In this document: positions 44,078-52,280 of the stretch, piece after piece
How positions within the stretch are numbered: position 1 is the stretch's first letter
Layout of the letters: each line of letters begins with the position of its first letter
Source: a virus
Length of the DNA stretch: 64,000 bases
IMG/VR virus record: IMGVR_UViG_3300031997_000006
Coordinates: 1-64,000 of that record
Reading direction: 5' to 3' (one strand)
Made by a program: the position numbers and the translations under genes
Notes under the pieces: generated by a model
What the model was told of the DNA's origin: nothing
Seen by the model: only the letters and a program-made list of their open reading frames with translations
Database searches by the model: none

Positions 44078-44266
44078 ATGAATTTACCATTAACTGTGCA
44101 CTTTTATTATGATACTTATGATCCAGTCAATACATACCCGGATCCACAAAAATCGCATGGTTCTTTTAATTATAAAAAAATAATAGCTATGTCAAATGGT
44201 CGAACAATACATCAAACTACCTTATTTAATTTTCGTGGATATTTAATGAGTGATGAGTTTTTTTAA
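44078..44266 (+). CDS. Small hypothetical protein
   Basis: 62 residues, beta-like and rich in aromatic residues (VHFYYDTYDPVNTYPDP). A 9-bp inverted repeat (44017-44025 with 44064-44072) flanks its start region; no Shine-Dalgarno is obvious. AATAAATA at 44028-44035 is a weak promoter candidate. Not recognised. Confidence 0.4.
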   Translation: MNLPLTVHFYYDTYDPVNTYPDPQKSHGSFNYKKIIAMSNGRTIHQTTLFNFRGYLMSDEFF

Positions 44267-44373
44267 AACTGTAACTATGTAAATCATCAATTAATACAAC
44301 TATAAAAATATTAGTTGATTTCTACATAAAAACTACATATAATACTAACATATTAACAATTAAATGTATTTTT

Positions 44374-44595
44374 ATGAAACTAATATTATTAATCTTATGT
44401 TGCACATTATTATCAGGATGTCTTTGGGGTGCAAAGGGAATTTTAACTAAACCAGGTGGGTATTATGGTTGTGATCGGTTTGAATACAATGAAACTGCAA
44501 ATTATCGATATCCTGGTTGGAGTAAATATAATAATTACGACATAATGAGACCTCAGTATAAAACTCAACAATATGATCATTATGGATTTAAATAA
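44374..44595 (+). CDS. Small lipoprotein
   Basis: 73 residues. Signal peptide MKLILLILCCTLLSGC with lipobox LLSG-Cys16, so the mature protein would be lipid-anchored in a Gram-negative envelope. The mature part is Tyr/Asn-rich (GGYYGC...NYRYPGWSKYNNY). Phage lipoproteins of this size act as outer-membrane spanins (Rz1) or exclude superinfection; no adjacent Rz-like gene is seen, so the choice is open. Confidence 0.65.
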   Translation: MKLILLILCCTLLSGCLWGAKGILTKPGGYYGCDRFEYNETANYRYPGWSKYNNYDIMRPQYKTQQYDHYGFK

Positions 44596-44611
44596 TTAAT
44601 TGTTTGAAAAT

Positions 44612-44650
44612 TATAAATATACTTATATAACATAATTATGAGTATATTTA
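44612..44650 (+). promoter_or_regulatory. Late promoter overlapping hairpin arm before gene 44651
   Basis: TATAAATA is at 44612-44619. 44614-44623 pairs perfectly with 44641-44650 (10 bp, loop 17), and the right arm reaches ATG 44651. The promoter lies on the left arm, so a late transcript would lack part of it. Confidence 0.55.
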
Positions 44651-44857
44651 ATGAAACTAGAAGAGTTATTTAAATCAAAAATAAAATCTAAAAAATTACC
44701 AAACAACATTACCTCAACTAATTTTATAAATGATAATAGAACTGATGCTGAATTAGAACGTGATTCATATAGAGCTAAAATGTTAAAATATCAAGAACCT
44801 TCAGGTGTTAATAGAGGTGAAGAACGTAATAATAAACAAGATTGGGTGTTTGGATAA
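44651..44857 (+). CDS. Small hypothetical protein
   Basis: 68 residues, highly charged (KLEELFKSKIKSKKLP ... AELERDSYRAKMLKYQEPSGVNRGEE). No Shine-Dalgarno stands out, but a late promoter and a hairpin arm lie directly upstream, supporting a regulated gene. No family recognised. Confidence 0.5.
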   Translation: MKLEELFKSKIKSKKLPNNITSTNFINDNRTDAELERDSYRAKMLKYQEPSGVNRGEERNNKQDWVFG

Positions 44858-44884
44858 AAAGATCAAATAATAGTTGATAGTTTA

Positions 44885-44954
44885 ATTAATCCCTTTTATA
44901 CTCATCAGAGTTATAAAAGGGATTAATATTGTTTAGTGCTAATGAATAGCACTA
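44885..44954. terminator. Strong hairpin pair between genes
   Basis: 44885-44900 pairs perfectly over 16 bp with 44912-44927, loop of 11. A second stem TAGTGCT (44934-44940) with AGCACTA (44948-44954) follows. The first has no U-tract and could act in either direction; the second lies in the leader of the RNA ligase gene. Confidence 0.55.
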
Positions 44955-44974
44955 TTTAACAGCAAGGATGCTAT

Positions 44975-46168
44975 ATGATTGAATTAACGGAATACCACAA
45001 AACATTATACGCAGATTTGTTACATTTAACAGACACCAATGAAGCGTTCTATTTCCGTGATAATATTAAAGACGATGTAACCTATCGTATTTTTACGTAT
45101 AGATTAGCATCATATTCTGATTTTTTATTGCCAGGTGCACTAGAATGTCGCGGAATTATGTTTGAATTGGCGAACGATCACCCTGTTCGATTAGCTTCAT
45201 TACCAATGGCCAAATTTTGGAATTGGAAAGAGAATCCCGCTACAACGAATCTCGACTTTCATAATTTTAAACAAATTATGCATAAATTGGACGGGAGCTT
45301 AATTTCGACTTTCCAACATAAAGGTATAGTTTATTTTAAATCTAAAACTGCATTATATTCTGATCATGCTAAAGCAGCTACTGATTATGCAATTAGTGTT
45401 GTACCTGATTATAGCAACAATATACAAACATCATTATATGATGAATTTAAAGTAATTGAAACTGCTGGACATACTGTTAATTGTGAGTTTACATCTCCAC
45501 ATTACCCATTTAGAATTGTTGTTGGTTATCAAGAACCAAAATTAACAATTCTAAATGTTCGTCATCGTGGAACAGGTGTTTATGTTACACTAGATGAAGT
45601 ACAAAATGTTTTAAATTTATTTTATAAAAATAAAAACGATCGAATGATTACTGCTCATTGGATCGAAACTGTTAATGTTGCTAATGATGAAATTGATGAT
45701 TTTATTAATTCTATTGATGCACAAACTGGAATTGAAGGTTATGTTATTCAATTACACGATGGAATGTTAGTTAAAATCAAAACTGATTGGTATCGTGCAT
45801 TACATCATGTTAAAGATAGTATTAATTGTATGCGTAGATTATTTGAAGCTGTTCTTGAAGAAACAACTGATGATTTAAGATCAATGTTATATGATGATCC
45901 AGTTTCATTAGAACGCATTAATGATATGGAAATTAAAGTTGTTCATATTTATAATAGCACTATTAAAAATGTTGAATCTTTCTATGAAGATAATGTTAAC
46001 CTAGATCGAAAAGATTATGCTATAAAGGGACAGCAAATACTTTCACATCTTGAGTTTGGTTTAGCAATGAATAAATATAGTGGAAAAATAATTGATTATA
46101 AAGGTATAATTAAAAAGAATTATAAATCATTTGGTATTATAGAAGATGAACCTGAACTAACTGAATAA
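44975..46168 (+). CDS. rnlA: RNA ligase 1 (T4 RnlA family)
   Basis: 397 residues (T4 Rnl1 374). ATP-dependent RNA ligase that repairs host-nuclease-cut tRNA. Motif I is KLDGS with adenylated Lys104. The upstream signature ECRGIMFEL and FWNWKENPATT match T4 Rnl1, and IEGYVIQLHDGMLVKIKTDWY fits motifs IV and V (EGYV ... K-x-K). C-terminal tRNA-specificity domain follows. No polynucleotide kinase was recognised in the window. AAGGA precedes the ATG. Confidence 0.9.
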   Translation: MIELTEYHKTLYADLLHLTDTNEAFYFRDNIKDDVTYRIFTYRLASYSDFLLPGALECRGIMFELANDHPVRLASLPMAKFWNWKENPATTNLDFHNFKQIMHKLDGSLISTFQHKGIVYFKSKTALYSDHAKAATDYAISVVPDYSNNIQTSLYDEFKVIETAGHTVNCEFTSPHYPFRIVVGYQEPKLTILNVRHRGTGVYVTLDEVQNVLNLFYKNKNDRMITAHWIETVNVANDEIDDFINSIDAQTGIEGYVIQLHDGMLVKIKTDWYRALHHVKDSINCMRRLFEAVLEETTDDLRSMLYDDPVSLERINDMEIKVVHIYNSTIKNVESFYEDNVNLDRKDYAIKGQQILSHLEFGLAMNKYSGKIIDYKGIIKKNYKSFGIIEDEPELTE

Positions 46169-46271
46169 TATAATTAAATCCTTTGAGATTTAATGGCTCT
46201 CAAGAGATACTTAAATATATACTATCTCTTGTTAGTGTTATTTAATAATACGTGATATTGGACATTTTAAA

Positions 46272-46922
46272 ATGACTGAAGTAGATGCTTTAAAAACAGA
46301 ATTTGGTTTTGATCCAACTAGTATAGCTAATATAGGGAAATGGGGTATTGTACGGTGTCTAGAGATAGAGGAAAACGCTGTTGGTGCACAATTAGGTGAT
46401 TTGTATATAATGACAAGCATATATACAGACAATCATCAAGATTTTGCAAAACTAGGTAGGTACATTGGAATGTCTACTGGAGCAATAATACCTACTGCAA
46501 GGTTTCATTATTATCGATCAAAAACCAACGCTATGAAAATAGCAAGCGATCGAAAAAAACAGCATCCAATTCAACCATTAGAATTCGATACTAATAATGT
46601 ATTGCGGTTTAAACCCAATATGATTGTTACTAAGTTGTTAAAAGAAGGTCCATTTACTATGAATGATTTTTGTGTTGGTTTCTCTGATGAAGACAAAATA
46701 CAATTTGCACAATTAATTGGATATAGTTTATCTGGTTTTAGTGAGCTATCATATGTTGATGACGCAACTTATGATGCAGTTCACCAAATGTATACAATGG
46801 GCATATCTGAAAGTGATGCACGAATATACACCCTTGAAGATAAATTAAAAATTGTTCAAGATAATCTTAAACCTATAATTATATCATTATTTAATATCCC
46901 TGAAGAAGATTTAACATTTTGA
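46272..46922 (+). CDS. Conserved phage-type protein
   Basis: 216 residues. The middle (RFKPNMIVTKLLKEGPFTMNDF, then FAQLIGYSLSGFSELSYV, about 117-165) is a block I recall from proteins widespread in phages and of unknown function. The N-terminal 100 residues are alpha/beta; C-terminal 40 helical. An AAGAGATA/TATCTCTT 8-bp stem lies in the gap before it (about 46202-46230). Its stop (TGA 46920-46922) overlaps the TTG start of the next gene. Confidence 0.6.
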   Translation: MTEVDALKTEFGFDPTSIANIGKWGIVRCLEIEENAVGAQLGDLYIMTSIYTDNHQDFAKLGRYIGMSTGAIIPTARFHYYRSKTNAMKIASDRKKQHPIQPLEFDTNNVLRFKPNMIVTKLLKEGPFTMNDFCVGFSDEDKIQFAQLIGYSLSGFSELSYVDDATYDAVHQMYTMGISESDARIYTLEDKLKIVQDNLKPIIISLFNIPEEDLTF

Positions 46923-47356
46923 AAACAATCATCGCAGGTAGTCGTGGTGCAACTCAATATAAGTTTATTGAATTGGCTACACAATTGTGTTATTTTGAAG
47001 TGACCTCCGTTGTTAGTGGAACTTGTAGAGGTGGTGATAAATTAGGTGAGCGGTATGCAACAGCTAATAATCTACCACTTGAATTATATCCCGCTGATTG
47101 GAAAAAATATGGAAAAAGTGCTGGATTCATTCGTAATGCAGAAATGGTTGAAAATGCAGATGCGTTGATTGCAATATGGGACGGATTTAGTAATGGTACA
47201 AAAAATATGATTGAAATTGCAAGAAGAAAAAAATTTCCAATTTTAGTTTATAATTATGTGGCTAACACAGTTTGGGTACATACAAAAAAAGGATGGATAC
47301 ATATAAATGTACCAATATCTGAAATAGATAAGCTTTTAGTTGATTACTATCTATAA
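46919..47356 (+). CDS. SLOG/DUF2493-like nucleotide-binding protein
   Basis: 145 residues from TTG 46919, overlapping the previous stop; GAAGAAG upstream supports it. Rossmann-like start KTIIAGSRGATQY, then VVSGTCRGGDKLGERYATANNLPLELYPADW and AGFIRNAEMVENADALIAIWDGFSNGTKNMI. This is the YspA-like SLOG family, thought to bind nucleotides or nucleotide-linked signals. Common in phages as a possible anti-defence or nucleotide sensor. Confidence 0.8.
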   Translation: MKTIIAGSRGATQYKFIELATQLCYFEVTSVVSGTCRGGDKLGERYATANNLPLELYPADWKKYGKSAGFIRNAEMVENADALIAIWDGFSNGTKNMIEIARRKKFPILVYNYVANTVWVHTKKGWIHINVPISEIDKLLVDYYL

Positions 47357-47422
47357 TATTATTATAATGTGTATATGTTGTATGTTGCAGCAATATACAT
47401 ATCATACAAATAAGGAATAAAA

Positions 47423-47758
47423 ATGACAGAATATACAGATAAAAACAGAATAGTTGTTAAAATTGGTGATATTATAAAATACGATGAACCAAATAGTAAT
47501 AAATGGGGCAAAGCTATTTATGAAATAGTTTATCATCGAGGTGAATTAGCTGGAGTACTTAGAGTAGGTTATCCATATTGGACTTTTGATGAACAACATA
47601 CACCTCTACGACTTATATTTTTTTGTATTAAGCCAGATACTGTTATGATTGATTCAGAAATTATTGGTAATATTCAGAAAAATGCTGATATGTTAACTAT
47701 AGCATATGCTGAAATATTATTCCCAAATATTATTCCAATAGTTAAAACTATTAAATAA
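47423..47758 (+). CDS. Hypothetical protein
   Basis: 111 residues; AAGGAA before ATG 47423. Beta-rich (VKIGDIIKYDEPNSNKWGKAIYEIV), resembling a small SH3-like barrel, with a helical C-terminal third. Not recognised. Ends just before the TnpB element's right-end hairpin. Confidence 0.5.
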   Translation: MTEYTDKNRIVVKIGDIIKYDEPNSNKWGKAIYEIVYHRGELAGVLRVGYPYWTFDEQHTPLRLIFFCIKPDTVMIDSEIIGNIQKNADMLTIAYAEILFPNIIPIVKTIK

Positions 47759-47795
47759 CTTGCACAATATAAATTAATACCGGCATTCATTGCGC

Positions 47796-47833
47796 ACTGT
47801 TGTTCCTGATTCGCCGTGCTCATGCACAACAGT
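47796..47833 (-). ncRNA. Candidate omegaRNA/right-end hairpin of TnpB element
   Basis: ACTGTTGT (47796-47803) pairs perfectly with ACAACAGT (47826-47833), with a GTGC/GCAC inner stem at the tnpB stop. GC content is well above the flanks. In IS200/IS605 elements the tnpB 3' end overlaps the right-end hairpin and the guide RNA scaffold, which matches this location. The exact end and guide cannot be set without relatives. Confidence 0.45.
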
Positions 47834-48926
47834 CAAGTTCTTCGACAGTTCGACTTATGTGATTTCTTTTCTCAGAGGCAATGCCTTTGCCCAACAATAG
47901 AGTATTAATCGCAGCATTTATGTCACGATCATGCGTAGCTCCACAACTACAACTCCACTGTCTTACTGCAAGCCCATCAAAACCACTCGGACCAGTCAGG
48001 TCTCCGCAATTTGAACAGGTCTTGGTGGAATTTCTATTACTTACCAGAACTAATTCTCCAAATCCATCAATTCTTGACGCTAATTTGTTTTTTAGTAGTT
48101 CTCGTATTTTGCCAAGTGCTAAATTGGCGTACTGCTTTCCATATTTTTGAATTAATCCCTTAAAATTATCATCTGACCAGAATATTTTTACATATATCGC
48201 AGCCAAATAAGTAGTTAATTTATGGTGGTGATCAGTTCTTTGATTTGTGATCTTTCTTTGTAGATATTTTAATTTTTTCGAGTTCTTTGATTTCCTCTGC
48301 AAATTACCAATTTTCTTTTCTGCATCTTGGTAGAATTTTGGAAAATCAATTTGTACTCCATCACTCAATGTCAAACTTGTTTTTAAACCAGGATCAATTC
48401 CTGCTTCTTTTCCATCTGTTATTTCTATTTTTTCTCTTGTTTGGTCATAACAACAACTCACATACCAACAATCGAATTTCTTAATCAATGTACATTTTTT
48501 TAATTTGCCCGTGAATTTACCTGATTCACTGATTTTTAAAGTTGTCTTTAATCCAGGGATTTTTAATCTGCCTGATTTGTCAAACTTGATATCACCTGCA
48601 AAATAAAAACTTTTCTTTTGTCTACAATTTTTATAATGTAGTCTGTGAATTCCGTGTTTCTTAAAACTTGTTAACACCGCTTGAATACAACAATTAATCA
48701 ATGCACTTGGAATTCCACATTTCTTGCTATGTCCAATTATCTTTTTTGATAATATACTTCTGAGTTGTATATCAGACATGAACATATACGCAAACCAGTT
48801 CTCGTCAAGTTCGTACTTGATTTGATTAATTACCCAATTTTCAATTCCAATAGCACTCCACAAGAAGTCATTGAGGACTTGTTCTTGTTTCTTAGTTGGA
48901 TAAATTTTGTGTGAAATATTAATCAT
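47820..48926 (-). CDS. tnpB: TnpB-like RNA-guided nuclease, IS200/IS605 family
   Basis: The start MINISHKIYP (48926) is preferred to 49001; length 368 residues. RuvC-I GIDPGLKT (Asp178); RuvC-II region IFWSDDNFKGL at 248-258; zinc finger Cys304-x-x-Cys307 ... Cys326-x-Cys328; RuvC-III THDRDINAA (Asp333/335). The canonical RuvC-II Glu is not at its usual place (Ser251-Asp252), so catalysis is either lost or uses a relocated acid, as reported for some TnpB groups. No tnpA partner nearby. Higher GC than neighbours indicates transfer. Confidence 0.85.
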   Translation of the reverse strand: MINISHKIYPTKKQEQVLNDFLWSAIGIENWVINQIKYELDENWFAYMFMSDIQLRSILSKKIIGHSKKCGIPSALINCCIQAVLTSFKKHGIHRLHYKNCRQKKSFYFAGDIKFDKSGRLKIPGLKTTLKISESGKFTGKLKKCTLIKKFDCWYVSCCYDQTREKIEITDGKEAGIDPGLKTSLTLSDGVQIDFPKFYQDAEKKIGNLQRKSKNSKKLKYLQRKITNQRTDHHHKLTTYLAAIYVKIFWSDDNFKGLIQKYGKQYANLALGKIRELLKNKLASRIDGFGELVLVSNRNSTKTCSNCGDLTGPSGFDGLAVRQWSCSCGATHDRDINAAINTLLLGKGIASEKRNHISRTVEELDCCA

Positions 48927-49052
48927 AAATATATTATGGCTGCTCCTATAATACGTATCCACTGCTTTTTCAACTGATGAAAATGAGATGTGTAGAACCA
49001 ATTACAGCTATATAAAGTTGATTTATATTATATAATATGGTATAATATACCT

Positions 49053-49259
49053 ATGAAAATAAAAGATATTATACCTGGTATGCGTTGTACAGTTAATAGA
49101 CATGGAGATATCTATTTTGACACAGCTATAAGACTATTTTTGGGAGCTGATTGTATTGTAATTAAAATAACTAAATCAGGGTTAGTTCAAGTGGCATTAA
49201 CAGAATTTCCTAAACAAGTATACAGTGTACCAGCTCATAATATATCTTTATTACTTTAA
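49053..49259 (+). CDS. Small hypothetical protein, SH3-like
   Basis: 68 residues, beta-rich: MKIKDIIPGMRCTVNRHGDIY ... CIVIKITKSGLVQVAL. A sigma70-like TTGATT (49018-49023), 17 nt, TATAAT (49041-49046) lies upstream but is very close to the ATG. Not recognised. Confidence 0.5.
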   Translation: MKIKDIIPGMRCTVNRHGDIYFDTAIRLFLGADCIVIKITKSGLVQVALTEFPKQVYSVPAHNISLLL

Positions 49260-49303
49260 TATAAGATAAACTAATTAATGGTATATAGTATATAGGAGAG
49301 AAT

Positions 49304-49891
49304 ATGAATAGGTCTAACAAATTAATAGTGCGAGATATTGATGATATGATATCAACAAATTTAATAGTTCGACATAAAGGAGGGTCTCATGCTTACGGTA
49401 CAAATATTGAAACATCAGATATTGATATTCGTGGTATATTCTGTGCAGATGCAGTAAATATTTTAACTCCTTTTTATAAAGTTGAACATAAAGTTGAACA
49501 GAAAGTGGTATTAGATAAAGATATTGATATTACAATGTATGAGTTGTGTAGATTTGTAGAATTATACACTGCAGGAAATCCGAATATACTCGAGACACTC
49601 TGGATTGATCAAGTTGATATATTAGAAAGTACTACAGAGTACGGTATTTTAAGGGCTGTACGCCAAAATTTATTAAGTTCCAAAGTAGCTTTTACATTTA
49701 CAGGCTATGCCTCTGCCCAAGCATCAAAATTAAAATCTCGTAGTAAAAATGTAAGTTATGAAGAAGATTTACAGATGTTGATTAATATATTACAACAAGG
49801 ACTTCAAGATAAATTAATTGATTTAGAATTTATAGAACGTGAATGTGGAGATATAGTATTACAATATTTATTAAATAAAAAATTAATATAA
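49304..49891 (+). CDS. Nucleotidyltransferase, N-terminal half of a fractured gene
   Basis: 195 residues with the polymerase-beta type motif GGSHAYGT...SDIDIRGIF (26-46), giving Gly-Ser and Asp-x-Asp metal ligands. Then ILTPFYKVEHK, LDKDIDITMYELCRFVELYTAGNPNILETLW, and FTGYASAQ, as in the phage/bacterial YcgL-type predicted nucleotidyltransferase. Family members continue to an HLVRLLRMG...RPDA-x-ELL half, which here is a separate gene (50908). AGGAG precedes ATG 49304. The last 40 residues, after SRSKNV, may be sequence gained at the break. Confidence 0.8.
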   Translation: MNRSNKLIVRDIDDMISTNLIVRHKGGSHAYGTNIETSDIDIRGIFCADAVNILTPFYKVEHKVEQKVVLDKDIDITMYELCRFVELYTAGNPNILETLWIDQVDILESTTEYGILRAVRQNLLSSKVAFTFTGYASAQASKLKSRSKNVSYEEDLQMLINILQQGLQDKLIDLEFIERECGDIVLQYLLNKKLI

Positions 49892-49910
49892 GAATATTAA
49901 AGGTATTTGC

Positions 49911-50942
49911 TTGGATGAATTAATTATAAAAATTAAACAACATTTAACACGAAAAGATGGTAGATTAAATAATCATAGAATAACAGGAAATATAAGTACT
50001 GAAAATGCACAATTAATATCAGAGTTGGTAGAATTGACAAATTTTTTAGACGATTCTGCATCTATACCACAAAGATGGTGGCATATTAAAAGTAATATAT
50101 TATATATACCTAGTTGTGAAAAGTGTGGAGCAAATACTAAATTTAAAGATAATAGGTATGACAGATATTGTTCCCATAATTGTGCAGTTACATCAATTGA
50201 AAATTCTATAAGAACAAGTAATGCATTTAAAGGTAAACTTGTTCCGCCTGAACGAGTATTGCGATCAAAAGAAACAAGAATAAAAAATGGATATTATAAA
50301 GATCGTGAATCAACAATTAAAAAATTTAGTCAATCAAAACAAGGTGCGAATAATCCATGTTATGGTAAACATCCTTGGAATTGGGGATTAAGAGGAGCAG
50401 AATGTCCTAATTATGGAACTAAAAAAGCAGAACATACTAAACGCTATGGAATAGATAATAACTTATTTGGAAAACCTGCACCGAAAAATGCAGGGCGAGG
50501 AGTGCATGGTAGATTTAATAATATACATTTTAGAAGTAGTTTAGAATTATGTTATTTAATATACTGGTATCGTAATAATATTGAAGTAGTATCTGCTGAA
50601 ACTAAAACATTTCGTGTACAATATTATGATCAATTTAATAATATTAGATCATATGTACCTGATTATTATATTCCTATTACAAATGAATTATATGAAATAA
50701 AACCAAAGTTTTTTCAAACTAATACACAAGTACAAGAAAAATTTAAAACACTTATTAAATACCATACAGATAAAATATGTAAGTTTGGAAGTGGATATGA
50801 ATTAATAGATACTATACAAGATATTATGTATAATATTTCACAATACATTGAAAATAATATATTAATAATATCAGAATCTCAACTTGAAAAACTAGAGAAA
50901 AATCGTAATGAAATCATTAGAACAATTATACATTCATTATAA
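49911..50942 (+). CDS. Homing endonuclease (NUMOD3 plus PD-(D/E)XK/Vsr-like) splitting the nucleotidyltransferase gene
   Basis: 343 residues from TTG 49911, with AAAGG 7 nt upstream. A zinc knuckle CEKCGAN...YCSHNC (67-88), NUMOD3 repeats (QGANNPCYGKHPWNWG; GAECPNYGTKK; NNLFGKPAPK), then a nuclease core: FRSSLE...VQYYDQFNNIRSYVPDYYIP...YEIKPK, with Glu, Asp and Glu-x-Lys of a PD-(D/E)XK/Vsr-like fold. It lies 20 nt after the N-half and overlaps the C-half by 35 nt. No intron fits in these gaps. Confidence 0.82.
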   Translation: MDELIIKIKQHLTRKDGRLNNHRITGNISTENAQLISELVELTNFLDDSASIPQRWWHIKSNILYIPSCEKCGANTKFKDNRYDRYCSHNCAVTSIENSIRTSNAFKGKLVPPERVLRSKETRIKNGYYKDRESTIKKFSQSKQGANNPCYGKHPWNWGLRGAECPNYGTKKAEHTKRYGIDNNLFGKPAPKNAGRGVHGRFNNIHFRSSLELCYLIYWYRNNIEVVSAETKTFRVQYYDQFNNIRSYVPDYYIPITNELYEIKPKFFQTNTQVQEKFKTLIKYHTDKICKFGSGYELIDTIQDIMYNISQYIENNILIISESQLEKLEKNRNEIIRTIIHSL

Positions 50943-51612
50943 CAAACGAAAAAATTACCGTAGTACTACAAAATTATGCAAACCAAAAGAGATAGATTAT
51001 GTATCTCTAGTTCATAATTTTACAGATGCTAAAATTTTTAGTATTGATATTAAAGACTATCAACATGGATACAGATTAATACCGTATGGTGATGCTTTAT
51101 TTGGTTTGTATAAAGTTGATGGTTATGATACATTTGATGATCGTGGCTCATTAAATACAACTTTTGATCCTGAAACTGGATTTTTTACTGAAGATGATCA
51201 ACGTAGATTACCAATGTTTATTCTTAAGTTTGCTAAACAAGAATATAATCGTGTTCACACTGATTGGAAAAATTATTGGGAGTGGAAAATTAACAGAAAT
51301 GTAATTCGTGGTGCAATGGAAGAAACATTTGGTTATGACGGAAAGAACGCACTCCATTTAGTTCGCCTTATGAAAATGGGAGCTGAGATCTTAGAAACTG
51401 GTATTGTTAATGTTAAACGACCAGATGCTGCTGAATTATTAGCAATTCGGAATGGTTCGTGGTCTTATGAAGAGTTATTAGAATATTCTGAATATATGGA
51501 TAATAAAATTCGTAATGAATTGTATCATACAACATCGTTGCCTAAAGTTCCAAATATCAAATTGGCTGCAAAAACGATTTTAGAAGTTCAAGAATCAATG
51601 TGGCATAAATGA
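50908..51612 (+). CDS. Nucleotidyltransferase, C-terminal half of a fractured gene
   Basis: 234 residues, ATG 50908 inside the end of the endonuclease. Carries the family's second half: YWEWKINRNVIRGAMEETFGYDGKNALHLVRLMKMGAEILETGIVNVKRPDAAELLAIRNGSWSYEELLE (about 117-190). It has no nucleotidyltransferase motif of its own. The two halves presumably associate noncovalently, as no intein is visible. The substrate of this family is not established. Confidence 0.75.
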   Translation: MKSLEQLYIHYNKRKNYRSTTKLCKPKEIDYVSLVHNFTDAKIFSIDIKDYQHGYRLIPYGDALFGLYKVDGYDTFDDRGSLNTTFDPETGFFTEDDQRRLPMFILKFAKQEYNRVHTDWKNYWEWKINRNVIRGAMEETFGYDGKNALHLVRLMKMGAEILETGIVNVKRPDAAELLAIRNGSWSYEELLEYSEYMDNKIRNELYHTTSLPKVPNIKLAAKTILEVQESMWHK

Positions 51613-51613
51613 T

Positions 51614-52222
51614 ATGAAATTGAACACTATATTAATAGAAAATCCACAAATAATTCCAGGTTTAGATAAACTTGAAGATTTAGATATTTATAATGTCAAT
51701 AAAGCGTTATTTCAAACTCTTATACATCGAGCTCAGTTTATATATCATAAATTTAATGATACACATATAGTATATGTAGCAAACAATGAGTATTTTTGTT
51801 TGGATTATGATTTGAAAAAAATTTCATATTATATGAAATATGAAGTTGGTCAAACACCTATATTGGGAACATACTTATGGCAATCATTAATATGGCGTGC
51901 TAAACAAACTCCTTATATTAAGACACTACCCCACGATATATTTTTTAATACTTTATTACCAAAATATGGTACTATATGTACAGATGGACAACAAATTAAT
52001 GATGGTAGAGATTTCTGGGAATATCAAATAATATATGCTCTTAACAACAATATAAATGTATATTATCATAATATGCAAAATAAAGATTTAATTAAAATTA
52101 AAAATAATATGCATTTTCATAAATTAATAAGTCAGTATGACATATGGGGTGATACTTTACAATATCAAAAAAAACGTATGGTAATAACAAATCATATATT
52201 ACCACAAAGTAATATGAAGTAA
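51614..52222 (+). CDS. Hypothetical protein
   Basis: 202 residues beginning 1 nt after the nucleotidyltransferase stop. It has alternating charged and aromatic sequence (FIYHKFNDTHIVYVANNEYF, YLWQSLIWRAKQTPYIKTLP), helical in the second half; no motif recognised. The context suggests part of the same operon. Confidence 0.5.
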   Translation: MKLNTILIENPQIIPGLDKLEDLDIYNVNKALFQTLIHRAQFIYHKFNDTHIVYVANNEYFCLDYDLKKISYYMKYEVGQTPILGTYLWQSLIWRAKQTPYIKTLPHDIFFNTLLPKYGTICTDGQQINDGRDFWEYQIIYALNNNINVYYHNMQNKDLIKIKNNMHFHKLISQYDIWGDTLQYQKKRMVITNHILPQSNMK

Positions 52223-52280
52223 TAAATGATTTGAAGAGCGATTGAAAATAATGCAATTCAAATAATACTAGACTATTAAT

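Larger units (their letters stand above)
47759..49020 (-). mobile_element. IS605-like element containing only tnpB (approximate extent)
   Basis: Limits are approximate: from the 3' hairpin zone (about 47759) to the region upstream of the tnpB start (about 49020). There is no transposase tnpA and no clear left-end hairpin. It is inserted between two small phage genes, apparently without disrupting either. Confidence 0.5.

Noticed and set aside
46202-46230. Terminator with U-tract
   Set aside because: The 8-bp AAGAGATA/TATCTCTT stem is present but lacks a following U-run, so only a generic hairpin is noted with the gene.
48927-49001. N-terminal extension of TnpB to 49001
   Set aside because: The family start (MINISHKIYPTKKQ) is at 48926; the upstream codons are unlike TnpB.
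49892-50907. Intein halves at the nucleotidyltransferase break
   Set aside because: No Cys/Ser start, no TxxH block, and no His-Asn end in either flanking half.
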